Origin: Planobispora rosea
GTDB lineage: Bacteria; Actinomycetota; Actinomycetes; Streptosporangiales; Streptosporangiaceae
Direction of reading: 5' to 3'
Assembly: GCF_014648175.1 (NCBI RefSeq)
Contig: NZ_BMQP01000019.1
Span: 1 to 64,000 of the forward strand
Length of the DNA stretch: 64,000 nucleotides
Shown one piece after another: positions 33,320-41,907 of this stretch (position 1 is the stretch's first letter; each line of letters begins with the position of its first letter). Position numbers and translations under genes: made by a program. The notes beneath the pieces were generated by a model. That model was not told the DNA's origin. It ran no database searches and saw only the letters and a program-made list of their open reading frames with translations.

Positions 33320-34210
33320 GTGAGCGGCGAAGACCGCCAGAGTCAGCTGGCACGGGAGCACAAGGAACGGCAGATCCAGCGTGCGCAGCAGGCCGGCAAG
33401 GCGAAGCGGAACACCTTCATCGGAGCCGGCGCCGCCGTGGCCGTCGTGGCCGGCGGTGTGATCGCCGCGACGACCCTCCTCGGAGGCAGCAGCGGCGCCA
33501 CGAACGAGGCGGCCGCCACGCCGACCCCGTCCGCGTCGGAGAGCCCGAGCACGCAGCCGAGCCCCAGCACCCCGCTCAACGCCGGTGCCGTCACCTGCGA
33601 GTACCGCGAGGACACCAGCGGCTCCCCCGCCAAGAAGGTCGGCTACCCGCCGAAGAAGCCGAACCTGAAGCTGAAGACCATGACGATCACCACCAACCAC
33701 GGTGACATCGTGATCGACCTGGCGACCGAGGCGGCCCCCTGTTCCGTCAACTCCATGGCCTTCCTGGCCAAGAAGAACTTCTTCGACAACACCAGGTGCC
33801 ACCGCCTGGCCACCCCCGAGAACGCGGGGCTGGGACTCCTGCAGTGCGGTGACCCGCAGGCCAAGGCCGACGGCAAGAACCCCACCGACGGGCAGGGCAG
33901 CTCGGGTTACGTGTTCAACGACGAGAACCTGGGAGGCCTGTCGTACGGCAGGGGCACGGTCGCGCTGGCCCAGCCCGGCGACGCGAGCAACCAGAACGGC
34001 AGCCAGTTCTGGATCTCCTACCACGAGGAGACCGCCCAGCTCGACGCGGCGGCGGCCTACACGCCCATCGGCACCGTCTCCAAGGGCATGGAGATCATCG
34101 ACAAGATCGCCGCGGGCGGGTGGATCACCAACCCCGACGACATCACCGGCGACGGCGGCTCCAACGCCCCCAAGATCCCGGTCATCATCAAGGACGTCAA
34201 GCTCTCCTGA
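33320..34210 (+). CDS. Membrane-anchored peptidyl-prolyl cis-trans isomerase (cyclophilin), copy 1
   Basis: 296-residue protein folding catalyst. A short charged cytoplasmic N terminus (VSGEDRQSQLAREHKERQ) precedes one membrane segment (about 31-54), a Thr/Pro/Ser-rich linker (about 58-90) and an extracytoplasmic cyclophilin domain: CHRL with the catalytic arginine, LLQCGDPQ, NGSQFWISY. Tryptophan replaces the second Phe of the usual QFFI. GGAGG lies 9 nt before the GTG. Strongly similar in architecture to the protein at 39661-40515, so an old duplication is likely. Confidence 0.9.
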   Translation: MSGEDRQSQLAREHKERQIQRAQQAGKAKRNTFIGAGAAVAVVAGGVIAATTLLGGSSGATNEAAATPTPSASESPSTQPSPSTPLNAGAVTCEYREDTSGSPAKKVGYPPKKPNLKLKTMTITTNHGDIVIDLATEAAPCSVNSMAFLAKKNFFDNTRCHRLATPENAGLGLLQCGDPQAKADGKNPTDGQGSSGYVFNDENLGGLSYGRGTVALAQPGDASNQNGSQFWISYHEETAQLDAAAAYTPIGTVSKGMEIIDKIAAGGWITNPDDITGDGGSNAPKIPVIIKDVKLS

Positions 34211-34216
34211 GGCGTC

Positions 34217-34243
34217 CCGGGCCCGCTCCCGGCACGGGCCCGG
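34217..34243 (+). terminator. Hairpin within short GC repeats after cyclophilin 1
   Basis: CCGGGCCCG (34217-34225) and CGGGCCCGG (34235-34243) can pair. The stem lies in 17-18-bp direct repeats of CGGGCCCG(G)CTCCCGGCA starting at 34218 and 34235, with a partial third at 34253. Terminator function is inferred from position right after the stop codon. Confidence 0.55.
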
Positions 34244-34297
34244 CTCCCGGCACGGGCCCGCGAGGACGGGACGCACGCGGGCGGGGCGCCTCCATCC

Positions 34298-34313
34298 TGT
34301 GATCTCGGTCACA
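34298..34313 (+). promoter_or_regulatory. CRP/GlxR-type operator upstream of the P450 gene
   Basis: TGTGATCTCGGTCACA is a perfect TGTGA-N6-TCACA palindrome and also fits the GTG-N6-GNCAC motif reported for Streptomyces Crp. It lies 76 bp before the P450 start codon. No crp gene is in the window. Confidence 0.65.
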
Positions 34314-34388
34314 TCGTGTCGATCACCGCCCGCAGGAGATCAAGCTGTAGGGGCAAGGCACGCGATCCGACTCACGGAGGAGACGCCC

Positions 34389-35678
34389 ATGCCCGACCCG
34401 ACCGCCAGGCCCGGCCCGGACACCGGCGACGGACATGCCGCCGAGCACGACCCGGTCTCCGGAAACGCACCGGCTCCCGGGAAACTGCCGATCGAGTTCC
34501 TGCTCGCCCCGGAGTTCGTCCGGGACCCGTACGCCCAGTACGCCGGGCTGCGCGACGCGGGGCCGGTCCACCCGGTGGACTTCCCCCCGGGGATGTCGTC
34601 CTTCCTGGTCATCGACCACGAGCACGGCCGGGCGGCGCTGAGCGACCCCCGGCTGGCCAAGAACCTGCAGCACGGATCCGCCCTCCTGCAGGAACTGGCC
34701 GGCGCCAATCCCGCGTTCGCCGACAACATGCTCTCCAGCGATCCGCCGAACCACACCCGGCTGCGCCGCCTGGTCTCCAGGGCGTTCACTCCGCGCCGGG
34801 TCGAGAGCCTGCGGCCCCGGGTCCAGGAGATCACCGACCGGCTGGTCGACCGGATGGAGGGCAGGGGGCGGGCCGACCTCCTCGACGACTTCGCCTTCCC
34901 GCTGCCGGTCACCGTGATCTGCGAGCTGCTGGGCGTGCCCGCCGAGGACCGCGACGACTTCCGCGTCTGGTCGGCCACCCTCGTCGTCCCGTCGCTCGAC
35001 GAGGAGGCCGTCAAGCGCCGCGACGAGGTGAGCGGCGCCATCCAGACCTGCTTCTCCCGGCTCATCGCCGAACGCCGGGCCGCGCCCAGGGACGACATGG
35101 TCAGCGCGCTGGCCGCCCCGCGCGACGGGGACGAGACGCTGACCGAGCCCGAGCTGATCGCCATGCTCACGCTGCTGCTCATCGCCGGTCACGAGACCAC
35201 GGCCAACCTCATCGGCAACGGCATGCTGGCCCTGCTGACCCACCCCGACCAGCTCCGGCTCCTGCGGGAGCGGCCCGGCCTGATCCCGGACGCCGTCGAG
35301 GAGTTCCTCCGCTACGACGGGCCGCTGGAGCGCGCCACCCTCCGCTTCGCCACCGAGGACCTCCGGATCGCAGGCGTCCCCATCCCGGCGGACAGCCTGG
35401 TCCACGTCTCGCTCGGCGCGGCCGGGCGCGACCCCGCGGCGTTCGACGATCCGGACAGGCTGGACGTCACCCGGCCCCCCGGCCAGCACATGGCCTTCGG
35501 CCACGGCGTCCACTTCTGCCTGGGCGCCCCGCTGGCCCGCATGGAGGCCCACATCGCCTTCGAGACGCTGCTGCGCCGCCTGCCGGGCATCGCGCTCGAC
35601 TGCGCCCCCGAGGAGCTCTCCTGGCGCGGACAGGCCTCGTTCATCCGCGGCCTGAACGCGCTCCCGGTCCGCTTCTGA
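34389..35678 (+). CDS. Cytochrome P450
   Basis: 429-residue soluble class I bacterial P450. The I-helix oxygen-activation motif is AGHETT, the K-helix ExxR is EEFLR, the heme-binding loop is FGHGVHFCLG with the proximal Cys377, and DPPNHTRLRRLVSRAFTPRR is the usual C-helix region. GGAGGAG precedes the ATG. No ferredoxin or reductase gene is adjacent. The sequence style is CYP107/CYP105-like, which includes many secondary-metabolite and xenobiotic hydroxylases; the substrate cannot be inferred. It is a solitary accessory gene in a housekeeping region. Confidence 0.95.
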   Translation: MPDPTARPGPDTGDGHAAEHDPVSGNAPAPGKLPIEFLLAPEFVRDPYAQYAGLRDAGPVHPVDFPPGMSSFLVIDHEHGRAALSDPRLAKNLQHGSALLQELAGANPAFADNMLSSDPPNHTRLRRLVSRAFTPRRVESLRPRVQEITDRLVDRMEGRGRADLLDDFAFPLPVTVICELLGVPAEDRDDFRVWSATLVVPSLDEEAVKRRDEVSGAIQTCFSRLIAERRAAPRDDMVSALAAPRDGDETLTEPELIAMLTLLLIAGHETTANLIGNGMLALLTHPDQLRLLRERPGLIPDAVEEFLRYDGPLERATLRFATEDLRIAGVPIPADSLVHVSLGAAGRDPAAFDDPDRLDVTRPPGQHMAFGHGVHFCLGAPLARMEAHIAFETLLRRLPGIALDCAPEELSWRGQASFIRGLNALPVRF

Positions 35679-35699
35679 CACCGGCGGGCCTCGCCCTCA

Positions 35700-35746
35700 C
35701 ATGCCGGTGCCCCGGCGGGCGGCGTGCCCGCCGGGGCACCGGCATG
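35700..35746. terminator. Bidirectional terminator between P450 and aspS
   Basis: Positions 35700-35720 and 35726-35746 form a perfect 21-bp stem with a 5-nt loop (GGCGT). It lies between two convergent genes and so can stop both. It is the longest perfect hairpin with a true loop in the window. Confidence 0.9.
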
Positions 35747-35760
35747 CGGACGGATCAGGC

Positions 35761-37554
35761 TCAGGCGGGCTGGGCCGCCTCGGTCTGCTGCCCCGTCTCC
35801 TTCGGCCCCGTCTCCTTCGGCCGGGCGTCCACGCCCGCCTCCTTGCGCTGCTCGGAGGTGATCGGGGTGGGCGCGCCGGTCAGCGGGTCGAAGCCGGAGG
35901 CCGTCTTCGGGAAGGCGATGACGTCGCGGATCGAGTCGCCGCCCGCCAGCAGCATGCAGATGCGGTCCCAGCCGTAGGCGATGCCGCCGTGCGGCGGCGG
36001 GCCGTACTTGAACGCCTCCAGCAGGAAGCCGAACTTGCTCTCGGCCTCCTCCTTGGAGATGCCGAGCACGTCGAAGACGCGCTGCTGCATCTCGGCGCGG
36101 TGGATACGGATCGAGCCGCCGCCGATCTCCATGCCGTTGCAGACCATGTCGTAGGCGTAGGCCAGGGCCTCGCCGGGGTTGTCCTGGAAGGTGTCGGCCC
36201 ACTCGGGCTTGGGACCGGTGAACGGGTGGTGCACCGCGGTCCAGCCGATCTGGGTGCCGGCGTCGTCGAGCACGGGCTCGAACATCGGCGCGTCGACGAC
36301 CCACAGGAAGCTCCACTGCGACTCGTCGATCAGGCCGCAGCGCCGGCCGATCTCCAGGCGGGCCGCGCCGAGCAGGTCGCGGGAGGCGGCGACCGCACCG
36401 GCCGCGAAGAAGATCGCGTCACCGGGCTCGGCGCCCGCCTTGGCCGCCAGACCGGCGGTCTCGGTCTCCGACAGGTTCTTGGCCACCGGGCCGCCGAGCG
36501 TGCCGTCCTCGCCGACCAGCACGTAGGCCAGGCCCCGGGCGCCGCGCGACTTGGCCCACTCCTGCCAGCCGTCCAGCTCCTTACGGGTCTGGGAGGCGCC
36601 GCCCGGCATGACCACGGCGCCGACGTACGGCGCCTGGAAGACGCGGAAGGTGGTGTCGGCGAAGAACCCGGTCATGTCGACGAGCTCCTGGCCGAAGCGC
36701 AGGTCCGGCTTGTCGGAACCGTAGCGGGCCATGGCGTCGGCGTAGGTCATCCGGGGCAGCGGCAGCGGGATCTCGTAGCCGAGGATCTCCTTCCAGACCC
36801 GCCCGATCAGCGCCTCGCCGACGGCGATGACGTCCTCCTGGTCCACGAAGGACATCTCAAGGTCGATCTGGGTGAACTCCGGCTGCCGGTCGGCGCGCAG
36901 GTCCTCGTCGCGGTAGCACTTGGCCAGCTGGTAGTAGCGCTCCAGCCCGGCGACCTGCAGCAGCTGCTTGAACAGCTGCGGAGACTGGGGCAGGGCGTAC
37001 CAGTTGCCGGGCTGCAGGCGGACCGGGACCAGGAAGTCGCGGGCGCCCTCGGGGGTGGAGCGGGTCAGCGTCGGCGTCTCGACGTAGACGAACCCGTGCT
37101 CGTTCAGCACCTCGTTGGCGAGGTAGGTGGCCTTGGAGCGGATCCGCATGGCCTGGGCGACCTGCTGGCGGCGGATGTCGAGGTAGCGGTACTTCAGCCG
37201 GGCCTCTTCGGAGATGCCCGCGGCGCCTTCGATCGGGAACGGCAGCGGGGCCGACTCGCTGAGCACCTCGACCTCGGAGGCGACGACCTCGATCTCACCG
37301 GTGGGCAGATCGGGGTTCTCGTTGCCCGCGGGGCGGACCCGCACCTCCCCGACGACCTTGACGCAGTACTCGGCGCGCAGGCCGTGCGCGTCGTCCTCCT
37401 CGCGGAAGACCACCTGGGCCGTGCCGGAGGCGTCACGCAGGTCGATGAAGACCACGCCACCGTGGTCGCGGCGGCGCGCCACCCATCCGGCCAGCGTTAC
37501 CTGCTCACCCGCGTGCTCCTTGCGGAGCGAACCGGCGGTGTGCGTGCGGATCAC
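35761..37554 (-). CDS. aspS: Aspartyl-tRNA synthetase
   Basis: 597-residue bacterial-type class IIb synthetase. An OB-fold anticodon domain (about 1-110, VTLAGWVARRRDHGGVVFIDLRD), the catalytic core (motif 2 CYRDEDLRADRQPEFTQID, motif 3 GGIAYGWDRI) and a GAD insertion (about 290-420) are all present. The C-terminal tail is Lys/Glu/Thr-rich (RPKETGPKETGQQTEAAQPA) and not conserved. The GTG at 37554 overlaps the hisS stop (GTGA). Whether it also charges tRNA-Asn depends on gatCAB elsewhere in the genome. Confidence 0.97.
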   Translation of the reverse strand: MIRTHTAGSLRKEHAGEQVTLAGWVARRRDHGGVVFIDLRDASGTAQVVFREEDDAHGLRAEYCVKVVGEVRVRPAGNENPDLPTGEIEVVASEVEVLSESAPLPFPIEGAAGISEEARLKYRYLDIRRQQVAQAMRIRSKATYLANEVLNEHGFVYVETPTLTRSTPEGARDFLVPVRLQPGNWYALPQSPQLFKQLLQVAGLERYYQLAKCYRDEDLRADRQPEFTQIDLEMSFVDQEDVIAVGEALIGRVWKEILGYEIPLPLPRMTYADAMARYGSDKPDLRFGQELVDMTGFFADTTFRVFQAPYVGAVVMPGGASQTRKELDGWQEWAKSRGARGLAYVLVGEDGTLGGPVAKNLSETETAGLAAKAGAEPGDAIFFAAGAVAASRDLLGAARLEIGRRCGLIDESQWSFLWVVDAPMFEPVLDDAGTQIGWTAVHHPFTGPKPEWADTFQDNPGEALAYAYDMVCNGMEIGGGSIRIHRAEMQQRVFDVLGISKEEAESKFGFLLEAFKYGPPPHGGIAYGWDRICMLLAGGDSIRDVIAFPKTASGFDPLTGAPTPITSEQRKEAGVDARPKETGPKETGQQTEAAQPA

Positions 37555-38813
37555 GAGAACTTCCCCTTCAGAATGTCGGCGACCTCGGCCAACGGCACCT
37601 CGGTCTGCTCTGCGGTGGTCAGGTCTTTCAGCTGTACGGCCTGGGCCGCCAGGTCGCGCTCGCCCAGGACCAGCGCGTAGCGGGCACCGGAGCGGCCGGC
37701 GCCCTTCATGGCCCCCTTGAGGCCCTTGGCTCCGAACGACATGTCGGCGGTGAGGCCCGCCCGGCGCAGCTCGGTGACGAGGAGGAACATCCGGCGGCGT
37801 GCCTCCTCGCCCAGCGGGACACCGTACACCTGCACACGTTCCCCGGCGGACTCGTCCGCAAGCAGGCCCTCGGCCTCCATCGCCAGGAGCGTCCGGTCCA
37901 CGCCGAGCGCCCAGCCGACGCTCGGCAGCGACGGACCGCCGATCATCTCGCTCAGCCCGTCGTAGCGCCCGCCGCCGCCGACCGCGGACTGCGAGCCCAG
38001 CCCGTCGTGGACGAACTCGAAGGTGGTTCGCGTGTAGTAGTCGAGACCGCGCACCAGGCGCGGGTCGTCGGTGAAGGCGACGCCCGAGGCGGTCAGCAGC
38101 GAGCGGACCTCCTCGTGGTAGGCCTTGCACGCCCCGCACAGGTGGTCGACGACCATCGGCGCGCCGGCCAGCTGGGCCTGCACCTCCGGGCGCTTGTCGT
38201 CCAGCACGCGCAACGGATTGATCTCGATCCGGGCCCGGGTGGCCTCGTCGAGGTCGAGCGCGCGCAGGAACTCCTGGAGCGCGGCCCGGTAGCCGGGCCG
38301 GCACTCCTTGCAGCCCAGCGTGTTGACCAGCAGCCGGACCCCGGTCAGGCCCAGCCCGGCGTAGCCGTCGGCGGCCAGCAGGATCAGCTCGGCGTCCAGC
38401 GCCGGATCCTCGGCGCCGAGGGCCTCGGCGCCGACCTGCCAGAAGTGGCGGTAGCGGCCCTTCTGCGCGCGCTCGTAGCGGAACTGACTCCCGGAGTACC
38501 ACAGCTTGACGGGCAGCTGCCCGTTGTGCAGGCCGTGCTGGAGGACGGCCCGCACGACCGACGCGGTGCCCTCGGGACGCAGCGTGATGGAGCGCCCGCC
38601 CTTGTCGGTGAAGGTGTACATCTCCTTGGAGACGATGTCGGTCGACTCCCCCACGCCGCGTGCGAACAGCGCGGTGTCCTCGAAGACCGGTGTCTCGACG
38701 TAGCCGTAGCCCGCGCGGCGGGCGGGGGCGGCCAGCGCCTCCCGTATGGCGAGGACCCGCTCGGAGCGCGGCGGGATCCAGTCGAAGGTGCCCTTGGGCG
38801 CCTGGAAGCTCAT
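37551..38813 (-). CDS. hisS: Histidyl-tRNA synthetase
   Basis: 420-residue class II synthetase. Starts APKGTFDWIPP; motif 2 region is SGSQFRYERAQKGRYRHFWQ, the histidine-specific loop LVRGLDYYTRTTFEF is clear, and the C-terminal anticodon-binding domain follows from about residue 325. It is coupled to aspS by a 4-nt overlap and lies 4 bp after the metallo-hydrolase gene. Confidence 0.97.
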   Translation of the reverse strand: MSFQAPKGTFDWIPPRSERVLAIREALAAPARRAGYGYVETPVFEDTALFARGVGESTDIVSKEMYTFTDKGGRSITLRPEGTASVVRAVLQHGLHNGQLPVKLWYSGSQFRYERAQKGRYRHFWQVGAEALGAEDPALDAELILLAADGYAGLGLTGVRLLVNTLGCKECRPGYRAALQEFLRALDLDEATRARIEINPLRVLDDKRPEVQAQLAGAPMVVDHLCGACKAYHEEVRSLLTASGVAFTDDPRLVRGLDYYTRTTFEFVHDGLGSQSAVGGGGRYDGLSEMIGGPSLPSVGWALGVDRTLLAMEAEGLLADESAGERVQVYGVPLGEEARRRMFLLVTELRRAGLTADMSFGAKGLKGAMKGAGRSGARYALVLGERDLAAQAVQLKDLTTAEQTEVPLAEVADILKGKFS

Positions 38814-38817
38814 GTCT

Positions 38818-39513
38818 CTAAAGTCCCCTGCCGGGACCGGCGTGGGGAGCCGCCTCCGCGAGATACGGGTTGGTGGCGCGCTCCCGGCCGATCGTGGTCT
38901 GTGGTCCGTGGCCGGGCAGGACCACCGTGTCGTCCGGCAGCGGCAGGCACTTGACGGCCAGGCTGCGCAGGATCGTCGGGTAGTCGCCGCCCGGGAGGTC
39001 TGTGCGGCCGATGGAGCCGGCGAACAGCAGGTCGCCCGAGAACATCACGTCCGGGATCTCGTCCGTACCGGGCAACCTGAACGTCACCGACCCCCTGGTA
39101 TGGCCGGGAGTGTGGTCGACCGTGAGCTCCATGCCCGCCAGCCTCAGCACCTCGCCGTCGGCGAGCTCCCGCACGTCGTCGGGCTCGGTGAAGGTGAGCC
39201 CGCCGAACAGCTGCTGCCGGGTCGTCAGCGACAGCCCCTTGCCCGGGTCGGACAGCAGGTCGCGGTCTTCGGGATGGATCCAGGCCGGCACGTCGCGCGC
39301 GCCGCAGACCGGGGCGACCGACCACATGTGATCGATGTGACCGTGGGTGACCAGCACCGCGACCGGCTTGAGCCGATGCTCCCGCAGCAGGTCGTCCAGG
39401 TCGCCGACGGCGTTCTGCCCTGGATCGACGATGACGCACTCCTCACCCGCGGCGGGAGCGACGACATAGCAGTTGGCCTGGAAGGACCCTGCGGGAAACC
39501 CTGCGATGAGCAT
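38818..39513 (-). CDS. MBL-fold metallo-hydrolase (glyoxalase II-like)
   Basis: 231-residue zinc hydrolase. Metal ligands are visible in THGHIDH (about 56-62), HTPGHTRGS, FSGDLLFAGSIGRTD and the final LPGHGP. Closest in style to glyoxalase II-like persulfide dioxygenase or hydroxyacylglutathione hydrolase relatives; the real substrate, in an organism likely using mycothiol, is unknown. First gene of the MBL-hisS-aspS unit, an arrangement shared with mycobacteria. Confidence 0.88.
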   Translation of the reverse strand: MLIAGFPAGSFQANCYVVAPAAGEECVIVDPGQNAVGDLDDLLREHRLKPVAVLVTHGHIDHMWSVAPVCGARDVPAWIHPEDRDLLSDPGKGLSLTTRQQLFGGLTFTEPDDVRELADGEVLRLAGMELTVDHTPGHTRGSVTFRLPGTDEIPDVMFSGDLLFAGSIGRTDLPGGDYPTILRSLAVKCLPLPDDTVVLPGHGPQTTIGRERATNPYLAEAAPHAGPGRGL

Positions 39514-39660
39514 CTGCCTCAGCTGATCTCGTCAAGAATGCGGATGAGAATGTAACCGAAGGGTACCGGTGCGGGTCGGCGGGCTGCGAATCATCGCGCT
39601 CTGGCCGATACGATTCGCCCACCTCAATATGAATACTCCGGCACTCGGGAGGGCGAAGCG

Positions 39661-40515
39661 GTGAGCGGCAAGGACCGCCAGAAGCAACTGGCGCGCGAGC
39701 ACTACGAGCGGCAGATGCAGCGACGTATGGAGCGCGAGACCAAGGCCAAGAAGACCGCGATCATCGGCAGCACCGTGGGCACCGTGGTGGTGATCGGCGG
39801 CATCGTCGCCGCGATCGCCCTGCTCGGAGGCTCCGGCGACCCCGCCCCGACGGACGCCGCAGCCACCCCAGCGCCGAGCGAGAGCGCCGCGGCCGGGCCC
39901 GAGCCCACCGCCTTCGACAAGGCCTCCGGCAGCTGCGGCTACGTGCCCGCCACCGAGGGCGGCGAGGCCAAGAACGTCGGCATGCCCCCGGCCAAGGTCG
40001 ATCTCTCCCCCAAGACGATGACGCTGAAGACCAACCAGGGCGACATCGTCATCAAGCTGGACGCCGAGAAGACCCCGTGCACGGTCGGGTCCTTCGCGTT
40101 CCTCGCCTCGAAGGACTACTTCGACGGCTCCAAGTGCCACCGCCTGGGTTCCGACCAGTTCCCGGTCCTGCAGTGCGGCGACCCGCTGGCCAAGGCCGAC
40201 GGCAAGGGCCAGACCGACGGGCAGGGCGGCCCCGGCTACCGCTTCGTGGACGAGAACCTCGAGGGCGCCAAGTACAGCCGCGGCGTGGTCGCCATGGCCA
40301 ACAGCGGTCCCAACACCAACGGCAGCCAGTTCTTCATCGTGTACGGTGACGCCGCACTGGGCCCGAACTACACGCCGTTCGGTACGGTTACCAAGGGTCT
40401 GGAGATCGTCGACGAGGTGAACAAGGGCGGTGTCATCACCCCGGGACCCGACGGTACCGGTGCCCCGAAGAAAACCGTCGAGATCAAAGACGTGACAATG
40501 TCCGCCAAGAGCTGA
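39661..40515 (+). CDS. Membrane-anchored peptidyl-prolyl cis-trans isomerase (cyclophilin), copy 2
   Basis: 284-residue paralogue of the protein at 33320: the same N-terminal start (VSGKDRQKQLAREHYERQ), a membrane segment (about 34-57), an Ala/Pro/Ser linker and a cyclophilin domain with CHRL, LQCGDPL and NGSQFFIVY. This copy keeps the standard QFF. It lies next to relA as ppiB does in mycobacteria, so it is probably the ancestral locus and 33320 the duplicate. GGGAGG precedes the GTG start. Confidence 0.92.
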   Translation: MSGKDRQKQLAREHYERQMQRRMERETKAKKTAIIGSTVGTVVVIGGIVAAIALLGGSGDPAPTDAAATPAPSESAAAGPEPTAFDKASGSCGYVPATEGGEAKNVGMPPAKVDLSPKTMTLKTNQGDIVIKLDAEKTPCTVGSFAFLASKDYFDGSKCHRLGSDQFPVLQCGDPLAKADGKGQTDGQGGPGYRFVDENLEGAKYSRGVVAMANSGPNTNGSQFFIVYGDAALGPNYTPFGTVTKGLEIVDEVNKGGVITPGPDGTGAPKKTVEIKDVTMSAKS

Positions 40516-40589
40516 CGTAATACAACCAGGCATATGGACCCGGGGCCGGACGGTCCCGGAAAGGCGACAGGAAAGTGCGGGAGGACACG

Positions 40590-41819
40590 GTGAGCACCGA
40601 CCCGTGGGGCCGGGTAGACGACGACGGCACCGTCTACGTGCGTACGGCTGAGGGAGAGCGGGCCGTCGGGTCCTGGCAGGCCGGCGAGCCGGAAGAGGCG
40701 CTCGCCTACTTCCGCCGCAAGTTCGACGAGCTGGCCGGGCAGGTCACGCTGCTGGAGCAGCGGGTGCGCGGCACGGACCTGCCTCCCGCTCAGGCCGAGG
40801 CCACCATCGTCAAGCTCCGCGAGGCGATCACCGACGCGCACGCGGTCGGCGATCTCGACGCGCTGCTGAAGCGGCTGGACAGCCTGTCGGAGCTGGTCTC
40901 CCAGCGCCGGGAGGAGGCCAAGGCCGCCCGTGACGTGGCGCGGGCCGAGGCCAAGGGCATCAAGGAGCGCATCGTCGCCGAGGCCGAGTCGGTGGCCGAG
41001 TCCACCACCCACTGGAAGACCGGCGGGGAGCGCCTGCGTCAGCTGGTGGAGGAGTGGAAGGCCGCCGAGCGGATCGACCGGACCACCGAGGCGGCGCTGT
41101 GGAAGCGGCTGTCGGCGGCCCGTACGGCCTTCGCCAAGCGGCGCAAGGCCTACTTCGCGGGCCTGGACGAGCAGCGCGAGGGTGTGCGCGCCACCAAGGA
41201 GCGCATCGTGGCGGAGGCGGAGGCCCTGGCCTCCTCCACCGACTGGGGCCTGACCGCCTCGGCCTACCGGGAGCTGATGCGCCAGTGGAAGGCCGCCGGC
41301 CGGGCCGCCCGCGACGTCGAGGACGAGCTCTGGGCCCGGTTCAAGGGCGCCCAGGACCAGTTCTTCCAGGCCCGCTCGGCGGTCTTCGCCGAGCGTGACG
41401 CCTCGCTGGCGGCCAACGCCGAGGTCAAGGAGCAGCTGCTGGCCGAGGCGGAGAAGATCCTCCCCGTCACCGACGCCCGCACCGCCCGGGCCGCCCTGCG
41501 CGGCATCCTGGAACGCTGGGAGGAGGCCGGTCCGGTCCCCCGGGAGCAGCGCGACCGTCTGGAGGGCGGGCTGCGCAAGGTGGACGACGCGGTCCGCAAG
41601 GCCGAGGAGACGGAGTGGAAGCGCTCCAACCCCGAGGCCCGCGCCCGCGCCCAGAACACGGTGGACCAGCTCCGCAGGTCCATCGAGCAGCTGGAGGCCC
41701 GCCTGGCCAAGGCCCGCGCCGCCGGCCGGGACAAGGACGCCAAGGACGCCGAGGAGGCCCTGACCGCCCGCCGTTCCTGGCTGGAGGAGGCCGAGCGCAC
41801 GCTCGCCGAGTTCTCCTGA
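40590..41819 (+). CDS. DUF349 repeat protein
   Basis: 409-residue, highly charged, mostly helical protein with several DUF349 repeats (units like ERIVAEAESVAEST-HWKTGGERLRQLVEEWKAAERIDR, and again near residues 215-270 and 280-340). GGGAGG precedes GTG 40590; an earlier GTG at 40575 adds five residues. DUF349 proteins have been connected to competence and RNA or ribosome-related stress, but no clear function is assigned. The position between the cyclophilin and relA genes is common in actinobacteria. Confidence 0.85.
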   Translation: MSTDPWGRVDDDGTVYVRTAEGERAVGSWQAGEPEEALAYFRRKFDELAGQVTLLEQRVRGTDLPPAQAEATIVKLREAITDAHAVGDLDALLKRLDSLSELVSQRREEAKAARDVARAEAKGIKERIVAEAESVAESTTHWKTGGERLRQLVEEWKAAERIDRTTEAALWKRLSAARTAFAKRRKAYFAGLDEQREGVRATKERIVAEAEALASSTDWGLTASAYRELMRQWKAAGRAARDVEDELWARFKGAQDQFFQARSAVFAERDASLAANAEVKEQLLAEAEKILPVTDARTARAALRGILERWEEAGPVPREQRDRLEGGLRKVDDAVRKAEETEWKRSNPEARARAQNTVDQLRRSIEQLEARLAKARAAGRDKDAKDAEEALTARRSWLEEAERTLAEFS

Positions 41820-41846
41820 CCGTCCCGGGCCTGCCCGCCGTACCAC

Positions 41847-41888
41847 GGGGAACCCCCGCGATCAGCACACCGATCGCGGGGGTTCTCC
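41847..41888. terminator. Bidirectional terminator between the DUF349 and relA genes
   Basis: AACCCCCGCGATC (41851-41863) and GATCGCGGGGGTT (41872-41884) form a perfect 13-bp stem with an 8-nt loop; the pairing extends to 41847/41888 with one G-U pair. It lies between convergent genes. Confidence 0.88.
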
Positions 41889-41907
41889 CTCGGACGCCGA
41901 GGACGCC

